A program made the position numbers and the translations under genes. A stretch of 64,000 bases of DNA, taken from NCBI GenBank assembly GCA_003250975.1, contig QKIY01000014.1:1-64000 (forward strand). The letters are read 5' to 3'. Below are positions 50,683 through 60,855 of this stretch, one piece after another; position 1 is the stretch's first letter, and every line of letters begins with the position of its first letter. The stretch is from Gammaproteobacteria bacterium. Its GTDB lineage: Bacteria; Pseudomonadota; Gammaproteobacteria; Eutrophobiales; Eutrophobiaceae. The notes under the pieces were generated by a model that ran no database searches, was not told the origin of the DNA, and saw nothing but the letters and a program-made list of their open reading frames with translations.

Positions 50683-52188
50683 TTACCTTTCGCGATACAC
50701 CGAGCCCAAGCCATCATACTCGCCATCAACCGAGAGCCGGTAACCCCTGATGTCTTTCTGTCTTGCAAGCACATTATGTTCATACCACAAGGGTACATAG
50801 GGTAACAAGTCATGCAGGCGTTGTTGTAGCTGACGGTAAAGGGAGGCCTGTCTTTTGGGATCTTTTTCCAACTCGGCCTCCTCTATCAGGGTATCGACTA
50901 CTTTATCGGAAAAATATCCGCGGTTGGCCCCCTGCGGGGGCATTGCGTCGCTGTGAAAAGCATAGCGGAAGATGTCAGGCATCTTCAAGCCTACCCAGGA
51001 TAGGCTGTACATCTGGAACCGGCCGGTTTTGATATCACCATAATATGTTCCCCAATCGTAACTCTTCAGTTCAATATCGATCCCGATCTGTTTCAATTGG
51101 TACTGGATAATCGTTGCCAGACGCAACCGCAGGGGATTGCTGGATGTCTTGTATTCCAGTCTGAGGCGCCGACCTTCTCCATAACCCGCCTGCCGCAATA
51201 ATTTCCCTGCGAGTTTCGGATCATAGCCATAGGGCTTAAGGTCGGGATGGCCAGCCCAATGGGAAGGCGGCAACATTCCCGTTGCAATATTCGCCGCATT
51301 GCCCAGAACATGACGGATAATATTCTCGCGATCGATGCCGTGAGCTATCGCCATCCGTACTTTTTCTTGGCGCAAGGCAGGATCACGCAAATTGAAGCCA
51401 AGATAGGAAAATGTATTGCTGCGTCCATTTTCGACCACGATCGCATCCTGTCCACTAAGCCAGTCCAACAGTTCAAATGGCAGGTCATTTTGCACAAGAT
51501 CCAGTTCCCCGCGCAGCAGTTTAAGCACGCGCACGGTTGAATCCCTGACCGTGTTGAATTCTATTAATTGTCGATCACTAATGCGCTCAAGGAGCAATTG
51601 ATCTTCCCGTGGCCAGGCTATAAACCGGAAGAGGCCACTGCCAACCGGTTGTTGATTAAAGGGATGTCCCGCATCGAGCAGCGCTGCCGGCATGATACCG
51701 ATCACTAGGCGGCCCGGGAACAGGGGATCGACCCGGTGAAGTTGGAAATCCACTGTATTTTCATCAACGACACGGATCGTGCTGATATTAAGTAGGTTGC
51801 CACGATGAGGTGACACTGCCTGTTCATCCAGTACCGCCTCGTAACTCGCCTTGACATCCGCCGCAGTAAGTCGACTGCCATCATGAAACTGCCGGCCGTC
51901 ATTGCCCAGGCTGAAACGATAATGCGTATCTGATATAACCTGCCAGTTAGCAAGTGAAGGTTGCATGCGTTGCTGTTGATCAAAATCGACCAGTTGCCGG
52001 TAAATCAGCCGGTTGATCCGGTGAGAGACTGCATCTGTCGCATATCGCGGATCCAGGGTAACCGGTGCCGTACTCAAACCGAAACGTATACGTTCATCTC
52101 CTGTTTCATCACAGGCCGAGATGATACACAAACAGAGTAACAACAGCAGGCAACCGATCAGGTTTGCCGTTTCGGTATACATTTTCAT
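50683..52188 (-). CDS. Family 5 (peptide-type) ABC substrate-binding lipoprotein
   Basis: A lipobox ends the signal peptide (LLLLLCLCIISACDETGD). The mature part has the SBP_bac_5 signatures RYATDAVSHRINRLIYRQLV, FHDGSRLTAADVKASYEAVL and DREDQLLLERISD-like lobes, ending LPYVPLWYEHNVLARQKDI. Length is 501 residues. It probably delivers peptides to the permeases at 44149-45875, although the two loci are separated by about 5 kb and the mla operon. Its start overlaps the rlmD stop by four bases. Confidence 0.9.
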   Translation of the reverse strand: MKMYTETANLIGCLLLLLCLCIISACDETGDERIRFGLSTAPVTLDPRYATDAVSHRINRLIYRQLVDFDQQQRMQPSLANWQVISDTHYRFSLGNDGRQFHDGSRLTAADVKASYEAVLDEQAVSPHRGNLLNISTIRVVDENTVDFQLHRVDPLFPGRLVIGIMPAALLDAGHPFNQQPVGSGLFRFIAWPREDQLLLERISDRQLIEFNTVRDSTVRVLKLLRGELDLVQNDLPFELLDWLSGQDAIVVENGRSNTFSYLGFNLRDPALRQEKVRMAIAHGIDRENIIRHVLGNAANIATGMLPPSHWAGHPDLKPYGYDPKLAGKLLRQAGYGEGRRLRLEYKTSSNPLRLRLATIIQYQLKQIGIDIELKSYDWGTYYGDIKTGRFQMYSLSWVGLKMPDIFRYAFHSDAMPPQGANRGYFSDKVVDTLIEEAELEKDPKRQASLYRQLQQRLHDLLPYVPLWYEHNVLARQKDIRGYRLSVDGEYDGLGSVYRER

Positions 52189-53513
52189 TCGCGGGTAAAC
52201 AAGGTAATCGATTCTATATGGGCGGTGTGCGGGAACATATCCATTACGCCAGCCTGTTGCAGGCAGAAGCCTTTTTCATTGACCAGTATCGCCGCATCAC
52301 GCGCCAATGTGGCTGGATTGCAGGACACATAGACTAGGCGCTCCGTGTGCCGTAAATCGAGTTGCCGGATGATATCCAGTGCACCGGTACGTGGAGGATC
52401 CAGTAACACCCTGTCATAGGTCTGAGTCAAAAAGGGGGAAGATAGGTCTTCACTGGACAGGTTGGCAACGTGAAATTCAACATTCTTAACCCGGTTGTGT
52501 TCGGCATTAAAGCGGGCGCGTTCTACCAACAGTGCATCACCCTCAACCGCCGTAACCCTGCCACCGTATTTTGCAAGTGGCAATGAAAAATTGCCGAGGC
52601 CACAGAAAAGATCGAGGATAGCATGCGCTTTTCCGATTCCCAGCAAGTTTACGGCCAGGCTCACCATGGCCTGATTGATGGCGGCATTAACCTGGATAAA
52701 ATCAGTCGGCTGAAAATAATATTCGAGGGATTGTTCTTCCATGCGGTAAACCAGCGGGACGGCGCGGTCCGCGCACAAGGGTACCACCGTATCGAGACCG
52801 CCGGGTTGCAGATAGAACTGTACCTCTTGGGCGGTTTCAAATTGATCCAGAATCTGTTTGTCTTCCTCAGTTAACGGTTGCAGGTGACGCAGCACCAGCG
52901 CCGTAGCATTGTCGGCAACGGCAACTTCTATTTGTGGCAGGTGCCTGACAATCGACAGGCTGCTGATCAGGGCCTGCAGGTCTCCTAGTAATTTACCCAC
53001 CTTAGGGTGCAGGACTTCACAGCGACTGATGTCGGCCACAAAGGGCGAATATTTTTCTCGGAAACCGATCAGAAGGCGACCCTTCTTCTCGACATATTTG
53101 ACCGCAAGGCGAGCACGTCGCCGGTAACCCCAGACCGGACCGGTCAGTGGAGGCAACCATTCCATCGGTTGCAGGCCGCTGATGTGCTCGAATTGCTCAC
53201 GCAAGGCCTCTTGCTTGTGTTTTAGCTGGAAGGCTGGACTGGCATGCTGGAAACTGCAACCGCCGCAGATTTTATAATGGACACAGCACGCATCAATACG
53301 TTCGGGACTGGGATCGAGGATCTCCAGTGGCATTGCCTCGCCGTAACGGGAATGACGGCGGGTATACTGAAACACGACCCTTTCACCGGGCAGAGTTTCA
53401 TTAACAAAAACTGTCTTGCCGTTCACGCGGGCGATGCCTCGCCCTTCGTGGGAGAGGGATTCAATGATCGCGGTTACCGGTTCACGGGGCGGTCTTTTAC
53501 GGCGGCGTGACAT
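52185..53513 (-). CDS. rlmD: 23S rRNA (uracil1939-C5)-methyltransferase RlmD
   Basis: RlmD makes m5U1939 in 23S rRNA. A basic N-terminus (SRRRKRPPREP) and TRAM domain precede the iron-sulfur cysteines in CCVHYKICGGCSFQH. The SAM site is LDLFCGLGNFSLPLAKYGG, the motif IV is VLLDPPRTGA and the nucleophile is in VSCNPATLARD. Length is 442 residues. It sits in a close minus-strand run from the exonuclease to the binding protein. Confidence 0.95.
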   Translation of the reverse strand: MSRRRKRPPREPVTAIIESLSHEGRGIARVNGKTVFVNETLPGERVVFQYTRRHSRYGEAMPLEILDPSPERIDACCVHYKICGGCSFQHASPAFQLKHKQEALREQFEHISGLQPMEWLPPLTGPVWGYRRRARLAVKYVEKKGRLLIGFREKYSPFVADISRCEVLHPKVGKLLGDLQALISSLSIVRHLPQIEVAVADNATALVLRHLQPLTEEDKQILDQFETAQEVQFYLQPGGLDTVVPLCADRAVPLVYRMEEQSLEYYFQPTDFIQVNAAINQAMVSLAVNLLGIGKAHAILDLFCGLGNFSLPLAKYGGRVTAVEGDALLVERARFNAEHNRVKNVEFHVANLSSEDLSSPFLTQTYDRVLLDPPRTGALDIIRQLDLRHTERLVYVSCNPATLARDAAILVNEKGFCLQQAGVMDMFPHTAHIESITLFTRE

Positions 53514-53525
53514 GGCGGACTGTGA

Positions 53526-54302
53526 TCAGGCCGCATTCCAAGCATCAAGGAATTCCTGCAAATGGGGCTTGCCTTCCGACTTCAGCATCTTGCGCAACTG
53601 TTCACAACCCTCTTCATAACCCTGGCGGGTTTTGCGCCCACGCATCAGTTCATACCGCAGGAACACCAGGTACGTATTGAGCACATCAGTCTCGCAGTAA
53701 TTGCGAATGGCCAAGATGTCACCCGCCATGAAACAGTCCCAGACCTTGTCACCACTCATGCCCATCTTGCCGGGAAAGCCGCAGACTGAGGCGATCTGAT
53801 CCAGCGGTGCTACTGCACGGCCTTCATAACCTGAAAGAACATCCATCAGGTCGGTATGTCGTTCATGAAAGCGGCTCAAGTAATTATTCCACTTGAAACT
53901 CTGGTCCTCGTTACCGGTCTCCCAGTATCGTGGCGCACTGATGCCATGGATCAAGGCGCGGTAATGCAATACCGGCAGGTCAAAACCGCGGCCGTTCCAC
54001 GATACCAGCATGGGACTGAAGCGTTCTATGCCATCATAGAAACGCTGGATGATTTCTTCCTCCGGTGAATCAGGGTCCCCGAGAGACCAGACACTGATCC
54101 GCTCGCTGGTCCGCAATACGACCGAGATAGCAACCACCCGCTGCAAATAATGCCGGAGAAACTCACTGCCACCGGTTTCCTGGCGCCGCCGGGTATACAT
54201 CACCTCGGCGGTCTCCTTGTCAGACAGATCATTCAACTTGTATAGCTTGCGGCCCGACTCGATATCCGGGATGGTTTCTATATCAAACACAAGGATATTC
54301 AT
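53526..54302 (-). CDS. Predicted 3'-5' exonuclease (WlaX/PolB-like DnaQ fold)
   Basis: The DEDD catalytic set can be read: D7 and E9 in LVFDIETIPD, an Asp in SWNGRGFDLPVLHYRA and an Asp in CETDVLNTYLVFLRYE. This matches the WlaX-like 3'-5' exonucleases related to the proofreading domain of polymerase B. Length is 258 residues. The biological role of this subfamily is unclear, with DNA repair or RNA processing both possible. It lies 12 bases upstream of rlmD. Confidence 0.85.
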   Translation of the reverse strand: MNILVFDIETIPDIESGRKLYKLNDLSDKETAEVMYTRRRQETGGSEFLRHYLQRVVAISVVLRTSERISVWSLGDPDSPEEEIIQRFYDGIERFSPMLVSWNGRGFDLPVLHYRALIHGISAPRYWETGNEDQSFKWNNYLSRFHERHTDLMDVLSGYEGRAVAPLDQIASVCGFPGKMGMSGDKVWDCFMAGDILAIRNYCETDVLNTYLVFLRYELMRGRKTRQGYEEGCEQLRKMLKSEGKPHLQEFLDAWNAA

Positions 54303-54319
54303 TTGGCCAGAAAGGGATG

Positions 54320-55222
54320 CTATTTAGGATTGAATATGCCCGTCGATAAATAGCGATCGCCACGGTCGCAGATAATGGTCACGATCACAGCACTATCAAG
54401 GTCCCTGCCCAGCCGCAGGGCGGCAGAGATTGCGCCGCCGGATGAGATGCCTGCAAAGATCCCTTCCTCTGCGGCAAGACGCCGGGTCATATCCTCGGCT
54501 TCTTTGGGGGTAATATCAATAGTCATGTCTACCCGGCTGCGATCAAATATCTTTGGCAAGTACGCCTCCGGCCAGCGGCGTATGCCCGGGATATTCTCAT
54601 CGCCTGCCGGTTGAACACCAATAATCTGTATTTCCGGGTTCTGTTCCTTCAGGTATTTCGATGTTCCCATGATGGTCCCGGTTGTCCCCATGGCGCTGAC
54701 AAAATGGGTGACCGTACCCGCTGTGTCCCGCCATATCTCGGGACCGGTACCTTCATAATGGGAACGCGGGTTATCAGGGTTGGCAAACTGGTCCAGCACC
54801 CTGCCCTTACCCTCGCGTTCCATGCGCTCGGCGAGATCACGGGCCCCCTCCATGCCCTCTTCGCGACTGACCGGAATGATCTCGGCGCCGAAGGCTGTCA
54901 TTGCCGCCCGCCGCTCCTCACTCATGTGCTCTGGCATAATCAGAACCATGCGATAGCCACGAATAGCGGCGGCCATGGCAAGGGCAATACCGGTATTACC
55001 ACTGGTCGCCTCTATTAGTGTATCGCCTGGTTTTATCTCGCCGCGTTCCTGTGCGTGATGAATCATGCTCATGGCGGGTCTGTCCTTAACAGAACCGGCC
55101 GGGTTATTGCCTTCCAGCTTGGCCAGGTAAAGATTACTGCTCATTCCTGGCAACCGTTGCAACCTGACCAGTGGGGTATTGCCGACAAAGGCTTCGATTG
55201 TTGGTATATCTTTTTTCATCAT
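54320..55222 (-). CDS. cysM: Cysteine synthase B (O-acetylserine sulfhydrylase)
   Basis: It makes cysteine from O-acetylserine and sulfide or S-sulfocysteine from thiosulfate. PLP is bound by K46 in NPAGSVKDRPA. Other motifs are TSGNTGIALA and the phosphate loop GTTGTIMGT, with C-terminal segments IRRWPEAYLPKIFD and ISSGGAI that fit CysM better than CysK. The ATG is at 55222 (or 55219). A TTG one codon upstream is unlikely. Length is 300 residues. Confidence 0.93.
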   Translation of the reverse strand: MMKKDIPTIEAFVGNTPLVRLQRLPGMSSNLYLAKLEGNNPAGSVKDRPAMSMIHHAQERGEIKPGDTLIEATSGNTGIALAMAAAIRGYRMVLIMPEHMSEERRAAMTAFGAEIIPVSREEGMEGARDLAERMEREGKGRVLDQFANPDNPRSHYEGTGPEIWRDTAGTVTHFVSAMGTTGTIMGTSKYLKEQNPEIQIIGVQPAGDENIPGIRRWPEAYLPKIFDRSRVDMTIDITPKEAEDMTRRLAAEEGIFAGISSGGAISAALRLGRDLDSAVIVTIICDRGDRYLSTGIFNPK

Positions 55223-55274
55223 CAATATTATTATGGATCAGGCTTCCCTGTCCGAATGACTGCAGGGGTAAAAC

Positions 55275-55742
55275 TCAGACAAGACTACGGGCCAGTATTA
55301 TGGCATCTTCCCTGCCAATTATCGCGGGGTAATAATTCCGGCGCATCCCGACTTCATCGAAACCGGAATTACGATAGAGTTTGATTGCGTAACGGTTCGA
55401 AGGACGGACTTCAAGAAATGCCATATCGGCCTTGTGCTGACGCGCAAGGTCCAGGAGATAATCCAGCATCATCCTGCCGTAACCCATGTTCTGCAACTGC
55501 GGTTTGACACAAAGATTCAGCAAATGGCTTTCACCCGCCGCAATAGACATTACACCGTAGGCAATGATCTCCTCTTCACGTTCCATCAGCCAGCAACTGT
55601 AACCGACCCGCAGACAGTCAAGAAAGATCCCCTCGCCCCAGGGGTGGGTATAGGCAGAATCCTCTATGGCCAGGACGCCCGCAATATCTTCTTCCCGCAT
55701 GGGACGAAAATCCGGTACTGGTGTTTCCAAGACAGCGCTCAT
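55275..55742 (-). CDS. rimI: Ribosomal protein S18-alanine N-acetyltransferase RimI
   Basis: RimI acetylates the N-terminal alanine of S18. The GNAT fold shows the acetyl-CoA loop QNMGYGRMMLDYL, the preceding strand SHLLNLCVKP and the C-terminal NRYAIKLYRNSGFDEVGMRR. Length is 155 residues. It overlaps the uracil-DNA glycosylase stop by four bases (ATGA). tsaB/tsaD, which often neighbour rimI, are not in the window. Confidence 0.92.
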   Translation of the reverse strand: MSAVLETPVPDFRPMREEDIAGVLAIEDSAYTHPWGEGIFLDCLRVGYSCWLMEREEEIIAYGVMSIAAGESHLLNLCVKPQLQNMGYGRMMLDYLLDLARQHKADMAFLEVRPSNRYAIKLYRNSGFDEVGMRRNYYPAIIGREDAIILARSLV

Positions 55743-56428
55743 AAAGACTCCTTATAGATCTGCATTGCCAGTTGCAGGTCCTGCCAAGCCTTGCGTTTTT
55801 CCCTCGGGGAACGTAGCAGATAGGCAGGGTGGTAGGTCACGACCACGGGTATCCCGGTATCGGCATAGCTGTATCGCTGACCACGCATACGGCCTATCGG
55901 TGTCTCGGTTTGCAACAAATTTTGAGCCGCCACCCTTCCGACAGCGAGGATGATATGCGGCTGAATCAGATCAATCTGCCGGCGCAGGTAATTCCTGCAG
56001 GCACTTACTTCATCAGGGCGCGGGTCGCGGTTATTCGGTGGGCGGCATTTCAGTATATTGGCAATGTAGACTTCATCGCGTTGCAGACCCACAGCCTGCA
56101 GCATGGCATTCAGCAGCTTGCCAGCCCTGCCTACAAAGGGTTCGCCCTGGCGGTCCTCTTCCGCGCCCGGGGCCTCTCCGATAATCAGCCAGTTGGCCTG
56201 CTGATTGCCGACACCGAAGACAGTCTGGGTCCTGCTCTTGTGAAGTTCACATTTAATACATTGCGCCACTTCGTTGCGTAGTACCTCCCACGCTGCCTCG
56301 GTGTCCGCTGTTACGTGTTTGTCCACGGCGACCACCGGCACAGGTTGGACGGACACAGCGTCTCTTTCCAGATAGACATCAATGCCCATCCGCTGAAGGT
56401 AATATCGCTGTGCCTTATCCATTCTCAT
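55739..56428 (-). CDS. Uracil-DNA glycosylase, family 4 type
   Basis: It removes uracil from DNA after cytosine deamination. Motif A is [17 protein letters not shown] and motif B is [13 protein letters not shown]. Four cysteines (C57, C60, C128, C144) suit the family's 4Fe-4S cluster. The N-terminal 45 residues ([14 protein letters not shown]) are an extension common in gammaproteobacterial members fused to a short helical leader. Start and stop overlap leuA and rimI by four bases each, so the three are coupled. Confidence 0.9.
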   Translation of the reverse strand: MRMDKAQRYYLQRMGIDVYLERDAVSVQPVPVVAVDKHVTADTEAAWEVLRNEVAQCIKCELHKSRTQTVFGVGNQQANWLIIGEAPGAEEDRQGEPFVGRAGKLLNAMLQAVGLQRDEVYIANILKCRPPNNRDPRPDEVSACRNYLRRQIDLIQPHIILAVGRVAAQNLLQTETPIGRMRGQRYSYADTGIPVVVTYHPAYLLRSPREKRKAWQDLQLAMQIYKESL

Positions 56429-57960
56429 ACCTGTGGGTGAGCCCGCTCAACCGGTTCCATGATCTTGTTAATAGCATTGATGTAGGCCTTGGCTGAGGCG
56501 ATAACAATATCGGTATCTGAACCCTGACCATTGACGATCCGACCGGCCTTATCTATGCGCACCGTCACCTCGCCCTGGGCGTCTGTCCCCGTGGTGATAT
56601 TGTTGACGGAATAGAGTTGCAGATCAGAACCGCTATGGACAATCGATTCGATCGCCCTGAACGTGGCATCAACCGGGCCACTGCCAGTTGAATTGCCCTG
56701 TCTCTCCATTCCATCAATCAACAGGGTCACATGAGCGTTTGGTATTTCGCCAGTTTCGCAACAGACTTTCATGGCCACAAGCCTGATGCGCTCATCGGCT
56801 GCCTCCTGGATAGTCTCGGAAACCAGCGCCTGGAGGTCTTCATCATAGATCTCGTGTTTCTTGTCAGCGAGATCCTTGAACCGGCTGAAGGCCGCGTTCA
56901 GATCCTCCTCTCTTTCAAAGGCGTAACCCAGTTCAAGCAAGCGGGTACGGAATGCATTTCGGCCCGAATGCTTGCCCAGCACCATGCGATTGGCATGCCA
57001 GCCCACATCTTGAGCCCGCATGATTTCGTAAGTTTCGCGACTCTTTAACACACCGTCCTGGTGGATACCGGACTCATGGGCGAAGGCATTGGCACCGACG
57101 ATTGCCTTGTTAGGCTGTACAGGGAATCCGGTGATCGTCGAGACAAGTCGCGAGCAATGAAGTATCTCCTGCGTGTTCAGGTCTGTATCGCAGGGAAACA
57201 TGTCCTGGCGCGTACGCACGGTCATTACGACTTCTTCCAGTGCGGCATTCCCGGCACGTTCACCCAGACCATTGATCGTACATTCCACCTGCCGTGCACC
57301 ATTCAGGACAGCAGAAAGTGAATTGGCAACGGCCAGACCAAGATCATTATGACAATGCACGGAGAAAACGGCTTTGTCGGAATTTGGCACTCTCTCGATC
57401 AACTGTCGGATCAATCCACCAAACTGGTGTGGCAGGTTATATCCTACCGTATCGGGGATATTTACCGTCGTCGCGCCGGCGTCGATTACCGCTTCAATCA
57501 CACGGCAAAGGAAATCGATCTCGGAACGGCCTGCATCTTCCGGCGAGAACTCAATGTTATCGGTATATTGGCGTGCACGCTTGACGGCAGATACGGCCTG
57601 TTTAAGCACCTCATCCGGTTCCATGTGCAATTTCTCTCGCATATGGATTGGCGAGGTGGCGATAAAGGTATGGATACGGGAGGACACTGCCGGTTTCAGG
57701 GCCGCGGCCGCGGCATCAATATCCTTATCCGTCGCGCGCGCCAGACCACAAACCGTACTTTCCCTAACATTCTCAGCCACCAGCTGGACACCCTTGAAGT
57801 CATCCGGGCTGGCAATCGGAAAACCGGCCTCAATAACATCGACCCGCAGGCGTTCAAGTGCCTTGGCGATGCGTAATTTCTCGTCTTTTGTCATCGAGGC
57901 ACCCGGACTTTGCTCGCCGTCCCTCAATGTCGTATCAAAAATAATTAATTTTTCACTCAT
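56425..57960 (-). CDS. leuA: 2-Isopropylmalate synthase
   Basis: It condenses 2-oxoisovalerate and acetyl-CoA, the first leucine-specific step. The HMGL-like barrel opens with [16 protein letters not shown] and has [14 protein letters not shown] and [10 protein letters not shown]. The C-terminal LeuA regulatory domain (about 390-500: [35 protein letters not shown]) mediates leucine feedback. Length is 511 residues. GGAG lies 8-11 bases upstream of the ATG. The 230 bases upstream hold a leader candidate and two promoter-like sequences. The coding run continues into a uracil-DNA glycosylase and rimI. Confidence 0.96.
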   Translation of the reverse strand: MSEKLIIFDTTLRDGEQSPGASMTKDEKLRIAKALERLRVDVIEAGFPIASPDDFKGVQLVAENVRESTVCGLARATDKDIDAAAAALKPAVSSRIHTFIATSPIHMREKLHMEPDEVLKQAVSAVKRARQYTDNIEFSPEDAGRSEIDFLCRVIEAVIDAGATTVNIPDTVGYNLPHQFGGLIRQLIERVPNSDKAVFSVHCHNDLGLAVANSLSAVLNGARQVECTINGLGERAGNAALEEVVMTVRTRQDMFPCDTDLNTQEILHCSRLVSTITGFPVQPNKAIVGANAFAHESGIHQDGVLKSRETYEIMRAQDVGWHANRMVLGKHSGRNAFRTRLLELGYAFEREEDLNAAFSRFKDLADKKHEIYDEDLQALVSETIQEAADERIRLVAMKVCCETGEIPNAHVTLLIDGMERQGNSTGSGPVDATFRAIESIVHSGSDLQLYSVNNITTGTDAQGEVTVRIDKAGRIVNGQGSDTDIVIASAKAYINAINKIMEPVERAHPQV

Positions 57961-57983
57961 TTTTCCTGCTCCGGATACTGTCC

Positions 57984-58012
57984 ATACTAAATTGCAGTTA
58001 TGGACGACTCAA
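57984..58012 (-). promoter_or_regulatory. Possible proximal promoter of leuA
   Basis: On minus, TTGAGT (58007-58012) and TAGTAT (57984-57989) are 17 bases apart, each with four consensus matches. A transcript from here would have a 5' leader of only about 15 bases and skip the upstream leader peptide. Confidence 0.35.
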
Positions 58013-58079
58013 CTAGAATTGCTCTCGCCGCATGGGCGAAAGATCAGATCTGATTTTTAAATAGGTAGTTTTTGCCCGC

Positions 58080-58160
58080 TCAGGGCAGCAGGAACAGCAC
58101 GCCCGGCAGGGCTGCCAAACGGAAGGAACTAAGGGATTGAAAGTTCTGATTTTTCATCAT
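58080..58160 (-). CDS. Leucine-rich leader peptide candidate upstream of leuA
   Basis: A 26-codon ORF opens with tandem ATG codons (58160 and 58157) and encodes MMKNQNFQSL, then SSFRLAALPGVLFLLP, then TGA. Six of 26 residues are leucine, four of them in the last ten residues. Overlapping G/C-rich self-complementary segments (GGCAGC and GCTGCC) are in its 3' half. A strong promoter lies directly upstream. Leucine-rich leaders control leu operons by attenuation in enterics. No clear intrinsic terminator follows, and no ribosome binding site is present, so translation would be leaderless. This is a candidate, not a firm gene. Confidence 0.4.
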   Translation of the reverse strand: MMKNQNFQSLSSFRLAALPGVLFLLP

Positions 58161-58166
58161 GTGCAA

Positions 58167-58194
58167 ACTATAGCGCCAATTCCGATATTTTCAA
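58167..58194 (-). promoter_or_regulatory. Sigma70-like promoter upstream of the leuA leader
   Basis: On minus, TTGAAA (58189-58194) and TATAGT (58167-58172) each match five of six consensus positions, 16 bases apart. The -35 overlaps the pssA stop. The predicted start is at about 58160, the first base of the leader ATG pair, giving a leuA leader RNA of about 200 bases. Confidence 0.55.
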
Positions 58195-58958
58195 GACCCT
58201 GTCGATGAATCCGGGTCCTGCAATGACTCCTGTATCTTTCTTGCGACACGGTGCTTACGGATATAGATGAGGGTCAGTACCGGCCCGGAGGTGGCATATA
58301 CAAGGGCAATCAGGAATAACACCAGTGCCGGTTCAATGGCGATTAATACAAAAACCATCACTACTACCAGGCCGGCGACAAAGGGCATGCGCCCCTTCAT
58401 GTCAAACTGTTTGAAGCTGTGATAGCGGATATTGCTTACCATGAGTATGCCGGCAATCATCGTCGCTGGAAAGGCAAACAGGGTAAAGGAATCGCCACCG
58501 TCAATCGGCAGAGACTCACCACACCAGACCGTCCCGGCAATCAGTGCCGCCGCAGATGGACTGGGCAGTCCCTGAAAATAACGTTTGTCTGCAGTACTGG
58601 CCTGAGTATTGAAACGGGCCAGCCGCAGGGCTGTGGCTGCTGCATAGACAAAGGCACCAAGCCAGCCCAGCTTTCCAAGGTCATACAGCGACCACTGGTA
58701 GATCACCAGCGCCGGCGCCAACCCGAATGAAACCAGATCTGACAAGCTATCATATTGTACTCCGAAATCGGTCTGCGTATTGGTCATGCGGGCAATTCGA
58801 CCATCCATCCCGTCAAGTACCATGGCAATGAATATAGCAATAGCCGCCGCTTCAAAATGACCGTTGATGCCGGCAATGATCGCATAAAAGCCCGCAAACA
58901 TAGCCCCCGTGGTAAACAGGTTGGGCAAGAGGTAGAGACCGCGACGCCGATTAACCAT
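58191..58958 (-). CDS. pssA: CDP-diacylglycerol-serine O-phosphatidyltransferase
   Basis: It makes phosphatidylserine in the inner membrane. The CDP-alcohol phosphotransferase motif is intact: DGRIARMTNTQTDFGVQYDS followed by LSD. About eight membrane helices follow (LFTTGAMFAGFYAIIAGING, VAGLVVVMVFVLIAIEPALVL). This is the type II/integral-membrane enzyme, 255 residues. It lies 93 bases downstream of the PSD-like gene. Its product would be the substrate for PSD, whose homologue next door looks inactive. Confidence 0.93.
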   Translation of the reverse strand: MVNRRRGLYLLPNLFTTGAMFAGFYAIIAGINGHFEAAAIAIFIAMVLDGMDGRIARMTNTQTDFGVQYDSLSDLVSFGLAPALVIYQWSLYDLGKLGWLGAFVYAAATALRLARFNTQASTADKRYFQGLPSPSAAALIAGTVWCGESLPIDGGDSFTLFAFPATMIAGILMVSNIRYHSFKQFDMKGRMPFVAGLVVVMVFVLIAIEPALVLFLIALVYATSGPVLTLIYIRKHRVARKIQESLQDPDSSTGS

Positions 58959-59051
58959 CCTTCATTCACCCGGTTTTTTCTGGATATGGTTACAGCAAAG
59001 GGATAAATGCTGCATACGATAAAACTATAACAGAGCAGGGAGGGATTTGGA

Positions 59052-59729
59052 TCATTCTCCGGCCTGAAAGGTCGGAACTGACCCGCCGGAAGCTGTTGAC
59101 TGATTATGAACAAAATGACCGATTATGCCAGACCCTGAGCAAGTCTCTTCAGATACCTTCACGGTCACCTTGGAATTAGGTGGAATCAGGACATCTACAA
59201 GCCCGCCGAAGAAAAGATAACCGCAACGTTGGCCGTGACCGATGCGCTCTCCTGAATGGACATAGAAGCGCAGAAAGAAGGCGTTAAGAAAATTAAGATT
59301 GAACACAACGACAATCTCGTCATTCTCATCGGTACGCAGCCGATAGGCGAACCGCCTTTTGCCATCATTATTCTCCTGTCGGCGTGTCCACTGGTTTACA
59401 ATCTTGCCTTCAGAAGGGCTGCGAATGGAGTAGACATCAAGAAGGGAGGTCTTGATACGAATTGAAATGGCCCTGCGATCAATCCAGGGATCGTCAACCT
59501 CCTCTACAGCCAGCACCCTGCCGGACACCGGACTGACAATCGCCAGGGGGGAAGAAGGTATGGTCCTGGCAGGATCACGCAACAGGAAAAGGAATATGAA
59601 CAGGATTACTGCAACCAGGACGGTAATGACTGTACCCAGAAAATAATAGGCAACCACCTGCATCAACACGAGTAATGCAATCAGAGGCCACCCTTCCCTG
59701 GCAATAATGGGATAGGTATTACTCGACAT
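59052..59729 (-). CDS. Phosphatidylserine decarboxylase homologue lacking catalytic residues
   Basis: The opening (SSNTYPIIAREGWPLIALL), two membrane helices and the overall domain order match short PSD-A proenzymes encoded between ilvC and pssA. The catalytic positions are changed. The family SPADGR is SPVSGR (S69 for Asp), the VHSNR motif is VYSIR (Y100 for His), and the FGSRVDV cleavage site is FGGLVDV (G176 for the Ser that becomes pyruvoyl). The NADxDKASxEN loop is also missing. Without Ser there can be no self-cleavage or pyruvoyl group. I infer a non-catalytic protein. The frame is open and full length (225 residues), so it is not a simple pseudogene. Confidence 0.82.
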   Translation of the reverse strand: MSSNTYPIIAREGWPLIALLVLMQVVAYYFLGTVITVLVAVILFIFLFLLRDPARTIPSSPLAIVSPVSGRVLAVEEVDDPWIDRRAISIRIKTSLLDVYSIRSPSEGKIVNQWTRRQENNDGKRRFAYRLRTDENDEIVVVFNLNFLNAFFLRFYVHSGERIGHGQRCGYLFFGGLVDVLIPPNSKVTVKVSEETCSGSGIIGHFVHNQSTASGGSVPTFQAGE

Positions 59730-59799
59730 ACAACATTAATGAATTTCTACTGTCACTGGCAGATCTGATTCAGGCACTACCGTAATAAGGTTTCTCGAA

Positions 59800-60855
<1,056 letters not shown>

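Noticed and set aside
57374-58060. Plus-strand reading frame of 228 codons opposite leuA
   Set aside because: leuA is complete on minus with all motifs, and the plus frame shows only Ser/Arg-rich shadow sequence.
58130-58160. CTTTCAATCCCTTAG string as a CRISPR repeat
   Set aside because: It resembles some CRISPR repeats, but occurs only once, with no spacing or cas genes.
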